Under the pieces are notes generated by a model that worked only from the letters and a program-made list of their open reading frames with translations, had not been told where the DNA came from and ran no database searches. The position numbers and the translations under genes were made by a program. From contig RKSH01000034.1 in the NCBI GenBank assembly GCA_007570945.1, forward strand, positions 1-19,141: 19,141 bases of DNA, read 5' to 3'. Below, piece by piece: positions 1-6,752 of this stretch (the first letter of the stretch is position 1; each line of letters opens with the position of its first letter). The stretch comes from Gammaproteobacteria bacterium (lineage in GTDB: Bacteria > Pseudomonadota > Gammaproteobacteria > Arenicellales > Spongiicolonaceae).

Positions 1-162
1 CGCGAGAAAGCCGGTAATCATCTTCATCGTGGTCGACTTGCCCGCGCCGTTGGGGCCGAGAAAGCCGAGCACCTCGCCGGCGCCGACGGTGAAGGAAATA
101 GAGTCGACCGCGACCAACGCGCCGAAGCGCTTTTGCAGGTTTTCGACCTGGATTTGACTCAT
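1..162 (-). CDS. ABC-2 type transporter ATP-binding protein, N-terminal part
   Basis: Only the first 54 codons lie in the window; the gene continues past base 1. The visible protein begins MSQIQVENLQKRFGALVAVD and has a complete Walker A motif GPNGAGKST at residues 37-45, followed by TMKMITGFL. That wording is typical of ATPases of ABC-2 type exporters in the GldA-like group, which pair with separate membrane permeases. The Q-loop, signature motif and Walker B are outside the window, so the substrate cannot be named. The ATG at 162 is preceded by no clear Shine-Dalgarno sequence. A good promoter lies at 213-240. The gene is divergent from comF. The family call is firm; the subfamily is inferred from a short stretch. 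Confidence 0.85.
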   Translation of the reverse strand, partial: MSQIQVENLQKRFGALVAVDSISFTVGAGEVLGFLGPNGAGKSTTMKMITGFLA

Positions 163-172
163 ATGTTTTGTT

Positions 173-197
173 CTTGGTCCAAGGGCGCCCGGCGCCC
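173..197. repeat. Two adjoining perfect inverted repeats in the ABC gene leader
   Basis: CTTGG-T-CCAAG (173-183) directly abuts GGGCGCC-C-GGCGCCC (183-197). Both are perfect palindromes with a single central base, and they lie between the predicted transcription start and the start codon. They could be regulator-binding sites or short RNA hairpins. The core GGCGCCCGGCGC (184-195) recurs exactly at 366-377 on the comF side. Confidence 0.5.
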
Positions 198-212
198 GGT
201 AAAACAGCGGCG

Positions 213-240
213 ATTATAAGCATGCGGGAAAAAATTTCAA
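213..240 (-). promoter_or_regulatory. Sigma-70 type promoter of the ABC transporter gene
   Basis: On the minus strand the -35 TTGAAA (235-240) is separated by 16 bp from a perfect -10 TATAAT (213-218). Transcription would start near 206, giving a leader of about 44 nt before the ATG at 162. The leader contains the inverted repeats at 173-197. Confidence 0.65.
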
Positions 241-338
241 CATTGCCGTTGACACCGCCGCCGCCCGCCGCCACTGTGGCCGCAATTTCCACCCGGACCT
301 CGGCACAGGGATGGCATCGCTCCACGCCACCGCCACTA

Positions 339-344
339 TATTAT
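339..344 (+). promoter_or_regulatory. Possible -10 element for comF
   Basis: TATTAT (or TATATT at 337-342) is the only AT-rich hexamer near the comF start in a very GC-rich region. No good -35 is visible at the right distance. It would give a start site near 351 and a leader of about 50 nt before the GTG at 401, and it would exclude the ATG at 311. Weak evidence. Confidence 0.3.
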
Positions 345-400
345 CCCCGCCCGGCACTTTTTCAAGGCGCCCGGCGCAAAGTCGGCGGTGGGACGGCGTT

Positions 401-1081
401 GTGGACTGGTTGGCGCCGCGCGCATGCCTTGTGTGCCGCGGCCGCGCCGGGCGCATCGGCGGTGAGGGTGACGCCGACTTGTGCGCCGCCTGCCACGACC
501 AACTGCCGCGCAGCGGCATTCAGTGCCCGGTGTGCGGAGTGGCCGCCGACCAGCCGCGCGCTTGCGGCGCATGTTTGGCGCGGCCGCCGGCTTTCACCTC
601 GGTTTTTGCGCCGTTTCCGTGGGACGAGCCGCTGGCCGGCTGGGTGCGGGCGTACAAATACGCCCCGCGCCCCGACCTCGGCCGCACCCTTGCCCGCCTG
701 TTGGCCGTGGAATGGCAGTGCCGCGGCCTGCCGCGCCCCGACGCCTTGGCTCCGGTGCCGTTGCACCCGCGCCGCGCCGCCGCCCGCGGTTTCAGCCAGC
801 CGGCGGAACTCGCCCGCCTCATCGGTCGCCACACCGGCATCGCGGTGCACCCCGACCTGCTGCGCCGCGCCGTCCACACCCCGCCGCAGGTGAGGCTCAG
901 CCAGCAGGCGCGCAGCGTCAATGTCAAAGGCGCCTTCCGCGCCGCGACCGCCGCCGCCATGGGCCACATCGCCCTGGTGGACGACGTGCTCACCACCGGC
1001 AGCACCGCCCACGAATGCGCCCGCACCCTGCGCCAGGCCGGCGCCGGGCGGGTGGACGTGTGGGTGGTTGCACGGCCTTGA
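401..1081 (+). CDS. comF: ComF family phosphoribosyltransferase-like protein
   Basis: This is a ComF/GntX-type protein, a cytoplasmic family linked to DNA uptake in naturally competent bacteria. The N-terminal part has paired Cys-x-x-Cys zinc-ribbon motifs (CLVC, CAAC, CPVC, CGAC). A phosphoribosyltransferase-like domain follows, with the characteristic PRPP-binding motif ALVDDVLTTGST near the C-terminus. I chose the GTG at 401 (VDWLAPRACLVC...), giving 226 residues, close to the family's usual size. An in-frame ATG at 311 would add 30 residues that do not look like ComF and would start upstream of the only -10-like hexamer. The gene is divergent from the ABC gene. No other competence gene is adjacent, although a pseudopilin gene lies 8 kb away. 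The exact biochemical reaction of ComF proteins is unsettled. Confidence 0.88.
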   Translation: MDWLAPRACLVCRGRAGRIGGEGDADLCAACHDQLPRSGIQCPVCGVAADQPRACGACLARPPAFTSVFAPFPWDEPLAGWVRAYKYAPRPDLGRTLARLLAVEWQCRGLPRPDALAPVPLHPRRAAARGFSQPAELARLIGRHTGIAVHPDLLRRAVHTPPQVRLSQQARSVNVKGAFRAATAAAMGHIALVDDVLTTGSTAHECARTLRQAGAGRVDVWVVARP

Positions 1082-1083
1082 AC

Positions 1084-1181
1084 ACCGTCACCGTCACTTC
1101 CGGCGCCGTCACCGTCATTTTCGACTCTGTGTTCACCGTTTCCGACGTCGCGGTCACCGTTTGTGCGCTTCAAACCACCGT
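1084..1181. repeat. Degenerate tandem repeat with ACCGT cores, about 21-nt spacing
   Basis: Five ACCGT pentamers begin at 1090, 1111, 1135, 1156 and 1177, at intervals of 21, 24, 21 and 21 nt; an additional ACCGT lies at 1084. GTCACCGTCA occurs exactly at 1087-1096 and 1108-1117. Units at 1090-1110 and 1135-1155 also share flanking bases (TCCG and a final GTC). The array fills the comF-ntrX gap just upstream of a candidate ntrX promoter. It may be regulator-binding sites about two helical turns apart, or a decaying minisatellite. Confidence 0.55.
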
Positions 1182-1189
1182 CGCCGCAC

Positions 1190-1228
1190 CTGCATCTTGC
1201 AGTTTGGCCGCGGCCGGTGTTATTTTTT
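1190..1228 (+). promoter_or_regulatory. Candidate promoter of ntrX-trkA-trkH, overlapping a possible terminator
   Basis: TTGCAG (1197-1202) and TATTTT (1221-1226) are separated by 18 bp, a plausible sigma-70 promoter with a start near 1233. The same segment contains a 5-bp stem-loop CTGCA-TCT-TGCAG (1190-1202), the palindrome GGCCGCGGCC (1206-1215) and a T6 run (1223-1228), so it could instead terminate comF transcription. I cannot choose between these from sequence alone. Confidence 0.35.
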
Positions 1229-1270
1229 AAGTCAAACCCATGGCCCGCACCTCGGGATTCGTGATTCGTG

Positions 1271-2716
1271 ATGGCGGACGAAAAAATTTTGGTGGTTGAC
1301 GACGAGCCTGACATTCAGGCGGTGATTAAGGAGATTCTGGAGGATGAAGATTACACCGTCGTCACCGCCGCCAACGGCGAAGGCGGGCGCAAGGCGCAGA
1401 TTCGCCACCAGCCGGATTTGATTCTGCTGGACATTTGGATGCCGGACATCGACGGCATCAGTCTGTTGCGGCGGTGGCACGAGCAGAATCTGGACATGCC
1501 GGTGGTGATGATTTCCGGCCACGGCAACGTGGAAACGGCGGTGGAGGCGGTGCGCTACGGCGCCTACGATTTTTTGGAAAAGCCGCTGTCCACCGCCAAA
1601 CTTTTGGTGACGGTGGAGCGCGCGCTGCAGCACCGCCGCCTGAAGCGGGAAAACCGTGAACTGCGCAGCCGCCTGGAGCCCAACCACATTTTGGTCGGCG
1701 GCAGTGCGGTGATGCAAAAACTGCGCGACCAAATCGAGCGCATTGCGCGCACCGAAAGCCGGGTGCTGATAAGCGGCGAGGCCGGCAGCGGCAAGGGCGT
1801 GGCGGCCCGATGCCTGCACCAGGCCAGCCGCCGCAGCCAGGCGCTGATGGTGGAGTTCAATCTGGCGGCGGTGCCGCCGCAGTCGCTGGCGGCGCAATTT
1901 TTCGGCAGTGAAAACCGCCACGGCGCGGTGCAACCCGGGCGGTTTGAGCAGGCCGCCGGCGGCACGTTGTTTCTCGACGAAATCGGCGACCTGGACCCGG
2001 ACATCCAGACCAAACTGGTCAACGCCCTGGAGGAGGGGCGCTTCGTGCGCGTCGGCGGGCGCGAAGAGAACAGCATTAATGTGCGCATCATTTCCTCCAC
2101 CAACCACGACCTGGCGCGCGCGGTGCAGGAGGGAAGATTTCGGGAGGACTTGTATTACCGGCTGAACGTGGTGCCGCTGCGCATTCCGCCGTTGCGCGAG
2201 CATCCGGAGGATATTCCGGAACTGGCCGATTTTTATCTGGAGTGGTTTGCCAGTTCCGAGAACCTGCCGCCGCGCTCCCTCACCGAGGGCGCGGTGGAGG
2301 CGCTGTGCGGCCACCACTGGCCGGGCAATGTCCGCGAGTTGGTGAACCTGGTGCAGCAACTGTTGATTCTGAACCGCGGCGGCGAGATTCATGCCGGCGA
2401 GGTGCGCGCCGCCATCCGCCTGGCCACCGCCGCCGGTGAGGGCGGCGCCTTGGCCCACGATTTTCGGCCCGGCGCCCTGGGCGAGGTGCTGGACCAGCCC
2501 CTGCGCAGCGCGCGCGGCGATTTTGAACGCGTGTATTTAATTCACCAGTTGCGCAAAGCGCGCAGTGTCGCCGAAGCGGCGCGCAATGTCGGCCTGGAGC
2601 GCACCCACCTGTACCACAAAATTAAACGGCTCGGCTTGTGCCTGTCGCAAATCCGCAACGACGACGGTGACGACGAGGGCAACGGCGCCGGCGGCAACGG
2701 CGGCGGCCGCCGCTGA
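1271..2716 (+). CDS. ntrX: NtrX-like response regulator of the NtrC family
   Basis: Predicted 481-residue cytoplasmic regulator. Residues 5-120 form a receiver domain with acidic D10/D11, phospho-acceptor D54 (LLDIWMP) and K104. An AAA+ domain follows (about 140-385) with Walker A GEAGSGKG (169-176), Walker B LFLDEIGD (233-240) and the arginine-rich stretch REDLYYRLNVVPLRIPPLR near 291-309. A Fis-type helix-turn-helix lies at 425-455 (VAEAARNVGLERTHLYHKIK). The tail from about 463 is Gly/Asp/Asn-rich. The loop that normally reads GAFTGA is replaced by ENRHGAVQ (214-221), so sigma-54 activation is doubtful. A GTG lies directly before the chosen ATG. The gene is followed after 6 nt by trkA, a neighbourhood known for NtrX in many Proteobacteria, but no NtrY kinase gene is upstream. 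It is NtrX by architecture and context; NtrC-like alternatives are less likely. Confidence 0.85.
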   Translation: MADEKILVVDDEPDIQAVIKEILEDEDYTVVTAANGEGGRKAQIRHQPDLILLDIWMPDIDGISLLRRWHEQNLDMPVVMISGHGNVETAVEAVRYGAYDFLEKPLSTAKLLVTVERALQHRRLKRENRELRSRLEPNHILVGGSAVMQKLRDQIERIARTESRVLISGEAGSGKGVAARCLHQASRRSQALMVEFNLAAVPPQSLAAQFFGSENRHGAVQPGRFEQAAGGTLFLDEIGDLDPDIQTKLVNALEEGRFVRVGGREENSINVRIISSTNHDLARAVQEGRFREDLYYRLNVVPLRIPPLREHPEDIPELADFYLEWFASSENLPPRSLTEGAVEALCGHHWPGNVRELVNLVQQLLILNRGGEIHAGEVRAAIRLATAAGEGGALAHDFRPGALGEVLDQPLRSARGDFERVYLIHQLRKARSVAEAARNVGLERTHLYHKIKRLGLCLSQIRNDDGDDEGNGAGGNGGGRR

Positions 2717-2722
2717 GCATTA

Positions 2723-4105
2723 ATGAAAATCATCATCCTCGGCGCCGGCCAGGTGGGGCTGTCCATGGCGGAAGTTTTGGCCGGCGAGGACAACGACATC
2801 ACCCTGGTGGACAACCGCCCGGAGCAACTGCAACTGGCCCAGGATATGGACATACAGACGGTGTTGGGCAATGGTTCCTACCCCGAAGTGCTGGCCCGGG
2901 CCGGCGGCGAGGACGCCGAGTTGCTGCTGGCCGTCACCGACCGCGACGAGGTGAACATGGTGGCCTGCCAGATCGCCCGCACGTTGTTTTCAACGCCGAC
3001 CAAGATCGCCCGCATCCGTGCCGGCGACTACCTGGTCAACAAGGCGGTGTTCGGCGACCACGCGGTGCCGGTGGATGTGATTATCAGCCCCGAGCAAATT
3101 GTCGCGCGGCAGGTGCAGCAGTTAATCGAGCACCCCGGCGCGCTGCAGGTGCTGGACTTCGCCGGCGGCAAGATTCGCCTGGTGGCGGTGCGGGCGGTCA
3201 AGGGCGGGCCGCTGGTGGAGCACAAACTGCGCGAGTTGAAGCAGCACATGCCCGCGGTCAACACCCGCGTCGCCGCCATCTACCGCGAGCACAGCGAGGA
3301 TCCCATCATTCCCGGCGGCGACACCGAGATCGCGCCGGGCGACGAGGTGTTCTTCGTCGCCGCCGAGCGCCACATCCGGGTGATGACCCGGGAGTTGCGC
3401 CAGGTGGACCGCCGCGCCGGCGCCCACGTGATGATTGCCGGCGCCGGCAACATCGGCCTGCAACTGGCGCGCGCGCTGGAGCAGGGCAACTACCATGTCA
3501 AACTCATCGAGCAAAACGCCGGGCGCGCGGCCAAGGTTGCCGAGTTGGTGGACCGCACCATGGTGCTACACGGCGAGGCCGCCGACGAGGAGTTGCTGCG
3601 CCGCGAAAACATCGGCGCCATGAACGTGTTCTGCGCCCTCACCAACAACGACGAGGCCAACATCATGTCCTCCATGCTGGCGCGCCGGCTGAACGCGCGG
3701 CGGGTGGTGACGCTGGTCAACCGGCCGGCCTATGTGGACTTGATGGAGAACAGCGTCATTGACACCGCCATCTCGCCGCGCATGGCCACCGTCGGCAGCC
3801 TGCTCACCCACATCCGCCGCGGCCATGTGGTGGCGGTGCACTCGCTGCGGCGCGGCATTGCCGAGGCCATTGAGATTGTCGCCCACGGCAACCCCGACGC
3901 CTCCAAGGTGGTGGGCCGCCGCATCGGCCAGATTCCGCTGCCGCCGCAAACCACCATCAGCGCCATCCTGCACGGCGACGAGGTGCGCATGGCGCATGAC
4001 GACACCGTCATTGAGGCCGACGACCACGTGATTCTGTTCACCGCCAACAAAAAACACCTGCCCCACATTGAGCGCCTGTTTCAGGTGGACCCGACTTTCG
4101 TCTGA
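2723..4105 (+). CDS. trkA: Trk potassium uptake system regulatory subunit TrkA
   Basis: Cytoplasmic peripheral subunit that binds NAD(H) and gates the TrkH potassium channel. The 460-residue protein is a tandem duplication of RCK_N plus RCK_C. The first Rossmann fold has GAGQVG (residues 7-12) with an acidic D30 in LVDNRPEQ. The second has GAGNIG at about residues 238-243 with LIEQN. Each is followed by a TrkA-C domain; the last ends in a typical DDHVILFTANKKHLPHIERLF. Length matches the full-length proteobacterial TrkA (about 458). The ATG lies 6 nt after the ntrX stop, and trkH begins 2 nt after the trkA stop, so the three genes are almost certainly one transcript. No missing motif was noticed. 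Confidence 0.96.
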   Translation: MKIIILGAGQVGLSMAEVLAGEDNDITLVDNRPEQLQLAQDMDIQTVLGNGSYPEVLARAGGEDAELLLAVTDRDEVNMVACQIARTLFSTPTKIARIRAGDYLVNKAVFGDHAVPVDVIISPEQIVARQVQQLIEHPGALQVLDFAGGKIRLVAVRAVKGGPLVEHKLRELKQHMPAVNTRVAAIYREHSEDPIIPGGDTEIAPGDEVFFVAAERHIRVMTRELRQVDRRAGAHVMIAGAGNIGLQLARALEQGNYHVKLIEQNAGRAAKVAELVDRTMVLHGEAADEELLRRENIGAMNVFCALTNNDEANIMSSMLARRLNARRVVTLVNRPAYVDLMENSVIDTAISPRMATVGSLLTHIRRGHVVAVHSLRRGIAEAIEIVAHGNPDASKVVGRRIGQIPLPPQTTISAILHGDEVRMAHDDTVIEADDHVILFTANKKHLPHIERLFQVDPTFV

Positions 4106-4107
4106 GC

Positions 4108-5559
4108 ATGCATTCCCCGGTCGTGCTGCGCATTCTCGGCGTGCTGCTCATCATGTTCAGCGGCAGCCAGGCGCCGCCGCTGGCGGTGTCGCTGCTGTTC
4201 GCCGACGGCGCGCACCTCGCATTCGCCGCCGCTTTCGCCGTCACCCTCGGCGCCGGGCTGGCCTGCTGGCTGCCGGTGCGCCGCAACAAACACGAACTGC
4301 GCTACCGCGACGGTTTTTTGGTGGTGGTGATGTTCTGGACGGTACTGGCCGCTTTCGGCGCCATTCCCCTGCTGCTTGCCGAGCGCCCGGCCATGGGCCT
4401 CACCGATGCGCTGTTTGAATCCATGTCCGGCCTCACCACCACCGGCGCCACCGTGCTCAGCGGCATCGACGACCTGCCCCACTCCATCCGCTACTACCGC
4501 CAGCAACTGCAGTGGCTCGGCGGCATGGGCATCATCGTGCTGGCGGTGGCCGTCATGCCCATGCTCGGCATCGGCGGCATGCAGTTGTACCGCGCCGAAA
4601 CCCCGGGGCCGGTCAAGGATTCCAAACTCACCCCGCGCATCAAGGAGTCGGCGAAGACGCTGTGGTACCTGTACCTCGGCCTCACCGTGCTGTGCGCCGC
4701 CGGCTATTTCGCCGCCGGCATGGACTGGTTCGACGCCATCGCCCACAGTTTCTCCACCGTCGCCATCGGCGGTTTTTCAACCCACGACGCCAGCCTCGGC
4801 CACTTCCAGTCGCCGGCGGTGGCGATGGTGGCCATGGTGTTCATGGCGCTGGCCGGCATCAATTTCGCCCTGCACTTCACCGCCGTGCGCACGCGCAGCG
4901 CCGGCTGCTACCTGCGCGACTCCGAGGTGCGCGGCTACCTGCTGGTGCTGGCCATCGCCGCCGTTGTCACCGTCACCACCCTCGCCGCCGCCGGTGCCCC
5001 GGACGGCTTCAGCGGCGCCTTGCTGCACGGCATGTTCCAGGTCATCTCCATCGGCACCACCACCGGCTTCACCACCGTGGACTTCAGCCTGTGGCCGTCG
5101 TTTCTGCCGCTCATGTTAATCCTCATGGGCATCATCGGCGGTTGCGCCGGCTCCACCGCCGGCGGCATGAAAGTCATCCGCGTCATTCTGCTGTTCAAGC
5201 AGGGCCGCCGCGAGATGCGCCGCCTCATCCACCCCAACGCGCTCATGCCCATCAAACTCGGCGCCAAGCCCATCGGCGAGTCCATCCTCGCCGCGGTGTG
5301 GGGTTTTGCCGCGCTTTACATGTTCAGTTTCGTACTGCTGCTGCTGTTGCTGAGCGCCGTCGGCAACGACCTCACCACCGCCTTGTCCACCGTCGCCGCC
5401 TGCTTGAACAACCTGGGCCCCGCCCTCGGCGCCGCCGCCCGCAACTACGCCGCCTTAAGCGACCCCAGCAAATGGCTCCTCAGCTTCGCCATGCTCCTCG
5501 GCCGTCTGGAACTGTTCACCCTGCTGGTCATCTTCAGCCGCTCGTTCTGGCGGAGTTAG
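4108..5559 (+). CDS. trkH: Trk potassium transporter membrane subunit TrkH
   Basis: Inner-membrane potassium-conducting subunit of the Trk system, gated by TrkA. It has 483 residues, the usual TrkH length, and is strongly hydrophobic throughout with repeated membrane-pore-membrane units. The selectivity-filter segments are visible: SGLTTTGATVL, FSTVAIGGFS, SIGTTTGFTT and the fourth, degenerate CLNNLGPAL. The segment GGCAGSTAGGMKVIR after the third filter is the hallmark intramembrane loop involved in gating. The start ATG is 2 nt past the trkA stop, indicating translational coupling. Downstream is a 9-bp imperfect hairpin and then the rpmE promoter. No clear terminator with a T-run follows. 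Confidence 0.97.
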   Translation: MHSPVVLRILGVLLIMFSGSQAPPLAVSLLFADGAHLAFAAAFAVTLGAGLACWLPVRRNKHELRYRDGFLVVVMFWTVLAAFGAIPLLLAERPAMGLTDALFESMSGLTTTGATVLSGIDDLPHSIRYYRQQLQWLGGMGIIVLAVAVMPMLGIGGMQLYRAETPGPVKDSKLTPRIKESAKTLWYLYLGLTVLCAAGYFAAGMDWFDAIAHSFSTVAIGGFSTHDASLGHFQSPAVAMVAMVFMALAGINFALHFTAVRTRSAGCYLRDSEVRGYLLVLAIAAVVTVTTLAAAGAPDGFSGALLHGMFQVISIGTTTGFTTVDFSLWPSFLPLMLILMGIIGGCAGSTAGGMKVIRVILLFKQGRREMRRLIHPNALMPIKLGAKPIGESILAAVWGFAALYMFSFVLLLLLLSAVGNDLTTALSTVAACLNNLGPALGAAARNYAALSDPSKWLLSFAMLLGRLELFTLLVIFSRSFWRS

Positions 5560-5564
5560 GAGCG

Positions 5565-5586
5565 GCGCAAACCGGGGCGGTTGCGC
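5565..5586. repeat. Inverted repeat between trkH and rpmE, overlapping the rpmE -35
   Basis: GCGCAAACC (5565-5573) pairs with GGTTGCGC (5579-5586), with one bulged A and a 5-nt GGGGC loop. There is no T-run after it, so it is not a classical terminator. Its right arm contains the rpmE -35 hexamer, so it could act as an operator or as a weak 3' end for trkH. Confidence 0.4.
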
Positions 5587-5608
5587 GGGGCGGGAAAAGG
5601 GGTATAAT
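5581..5608 (+). promoter_or_regulatory. Sigma-70 type promoter of rpmE
   Basis: TTGCGC (5581-5586), 16-bp spacer, perfect TATAAT (5603-5608). The start site would be about 5614-5616, leaving an unusually short leader of about 11-13 nt that ends in the CCGAGG (5615-5620) Shine-Dalgarno-like sequence. Confidence 0.7.
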
Positions 5609-5626
5609 CCGCCGCCGAGGCCGATG

Positions 5627-5833
5627 ATGAAAACCGCCATCCATCCCGAATACAAAACGCTCAAGGTGACCTGCGCCTGCGGGAATTCGTTTGAGACGCG
5701 CTCCACGCTGGGGCAGGATTTGCAGGTGGAAATCTGCTCGCAATGCCATCCGTTCTACACCGGACAGCAGAAAATCGTGGACACCGCCGGACGGGTGGGC
5801 CGGTTCCGCGAAAAATACCGCCGCAAAAACTAA
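5627..5833 (+). CDS. rpmE: 50S ribosomal protein L31, zinc-binding type
   Basis: Component of the large ribosomal subunit that bridges to the small subunit. The 68-residue protein begins MKTAIHPEYKTLKVTCACGN and contains the zinc-binding cysteines C16, C18, C37 and C40 (CAC and CSQC), identical in position to the zinc-containing L31 form. HPFYTGQQKIVDTAGRVGRF is the signature C-terminal half. An ATG at 5624 is also in frame (adding one Met), but 5627 gives the canonical N-terminus and a better distance to the GAGG at 5617-5620. It has its own promoter and is followed 43 nt later by prmB. The cysteine-containing version is the one typically made when zinc is sufficient. Confidence 0.95.
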   Translation: MKTAIHPEYKTLKVTCACGNSFETRSTLGQDLQVEICSQCHPFYTGQQKIVDTAGRVGRFREKYRRKN

Positions 5834-5840
5834 GCGGCAA

Positions 5841-5867
5841 CGGCGGATGCGCTTCCGACATCCGCCG
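5841..5867. repeat. Hairpin between rpmE and prmB
   Basis: CGGCGGATG (5841-5849) and CATCCGCCG (5859-5867) form a perfect 9-bp stem with a 9-nt loop, followed only by CTTT. It is a possible attenuator or a processing/stability hairpin that would lower prmB expression relative to rpmE. It also occludes a possible in-frame ATG at 5847. Confidence 0.5.
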
Positions 5868-5876
5868 CTTTCACCG

Positions 5877-6752
5877 ATGAAAACCCTGGCCGAGCACGCC
5901 GCCGAATGCGAGGCGCGCCTGCGCGCGGCCGGGCTGAGTTTTGGCCACGGCACCGACAACGCGCGCGACGAGGCGGCGTGGCTGGCGTCCTTTGCGGCCG
6001 GCATCGCGCCGGGGGATTTTGCCGGCCGCGCCGATTTGCCGGCGGACGCAGCTTGCGCGGCGCGGCTTGCGCGACTGACCGAAAAACGAATCGCCATGCG
6101 CATGCCGGCGGCGTATTTAATTAAGGAGGCATGGTTTGCCGGGCGCAGGTTTTATGTGGACCGGCGGGCGGCGGTGCCGAGGTCGCACCTTGGCGAATGG
6201 ATTGCGGACGGTTTGCGGCCGTGGCTGGCAAAGCCGCCGCGCAAAATTTTGGATTTGTGCACCGGCAGCGGCTGCATCGGCATTGCGCTGGCCGGGGTTT
6301 TTCCTGAGGCGCGGGTGACGCTGAGCGATGTGTCGGCGGCGGCGCTGGCGGTGGCGGAGGAAAATGTGCGGCGGCATCAACTCGCAAAGCGGGTGCGGAC
6401 GCTGCGGTGCGATTTGTTTGACGGCCTCGGCGGCGCGGCCTTTGATTTAATCGCCGCCAACCCGCCATATGTGAACGCGCGCGCCATGGCCGGTTTGCCC
6501 GCCGAATACCTTCGTGAGCCGGCGCTGGCATTGGCCGGCGGTGAGGACGGCACGGATTTTCTTGCGCGCATCCTGCATGGCGCGCGGCGTTATTTGACTG
6601 GCGGCGGCAATTTAATCGTGGAAGCCGGCGGCGCGCGCGGTGCGCTGGAGCGGCGGTTTCCGCGCACGCCGTTTACCTGGCTGGCGACGTCGGCCGCGGA
6701 TGGCGAGGGCGCGGTTTTTCTGCTGGGCGCGGCGGATTTGGATGCGTTGTGA
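5877..6752 (+). CDS. prmB: Ribosomal protein L3 N5-glutamine methyltransferase
   Basis: S-adenosylmethionine-dependent class I methyltransferase of the HemK/PrmC family that modifies a glutamine side chain. The 291-residue protein has an N-terminal helical recognition domain and then AAYLIKEAWFAGRRFYVDRR-AVPRSHLGE (79-107), a sequence specific to the PrmB branch rather than PrmC. The SAM-binding motif LDLCTGSGCIG is at 126-136, an acidic D151 in LSDVSAAAL, and the catalytic NPPY at 195-198. Length is close to characterised PrmB (about 310). The ATG at 5877 was preferred; an ATG at 5847 lies inside the stem of the preceding hairpin. The stop overlaps the next gene's ATG by one base (TGATG), implying coupling. 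Neighbouring rpmE fits a ribosome-related role. Confidence 0.92.
   Translation: MKTLAEHAAECEARLRAAGLSFGHGTDNARDEAAWLASFAAGIAPGDFAGRADLPADAACAARLARLTEKRIAMRMPAAYLIKEAWFAGRRFYVDRRAAVPRSHLGEWIADGLRPWLAKPPRKILDLCTGSGCIGIALAGVFPEARVTLSDVSAAALAVAEENVRRHQLAKRVRTLRCDLFDGLGGAAFDLIAANPPYVNARAMAGLPAEYLREPALALAGGEDGTDFLARILHGARRYLTGGGNLIVEAGGARGALERRFPRTPFTWLATSAADGEGAVFLLGAADLDAL

Noticed and set aside
311..400. Upstream ATG extension of comF
   Set aside because: Adds 30 residues unlike ComF, has poor ribosome-binding spacing, and starts before the only -10-like hexamer. Kept as an alternative, not as the call.
481..1230. Open frame overlapping comF that runs through the ACCGT repeats, giving a VTV-rich C-terminus
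   Set aside because: The part over comF is an Arg-rich shadow frame. The VTV repeats follow simply from the 21/24-nt spacing of the DNA repeats, and there is no start signal near them.
1256..1269. Tandem GATTCGT duplication just before the ntrX start
   Set aside because: Only two 7-nt copies; too short to separate from chance or local slippage.
1232..2458. A 408-codon open frame antisense to ntrX
   Set aside because: Compositionally a shadow frame (Gln/His/Arg-rich); the sense frame has complete receiver and AAA+ motifs.
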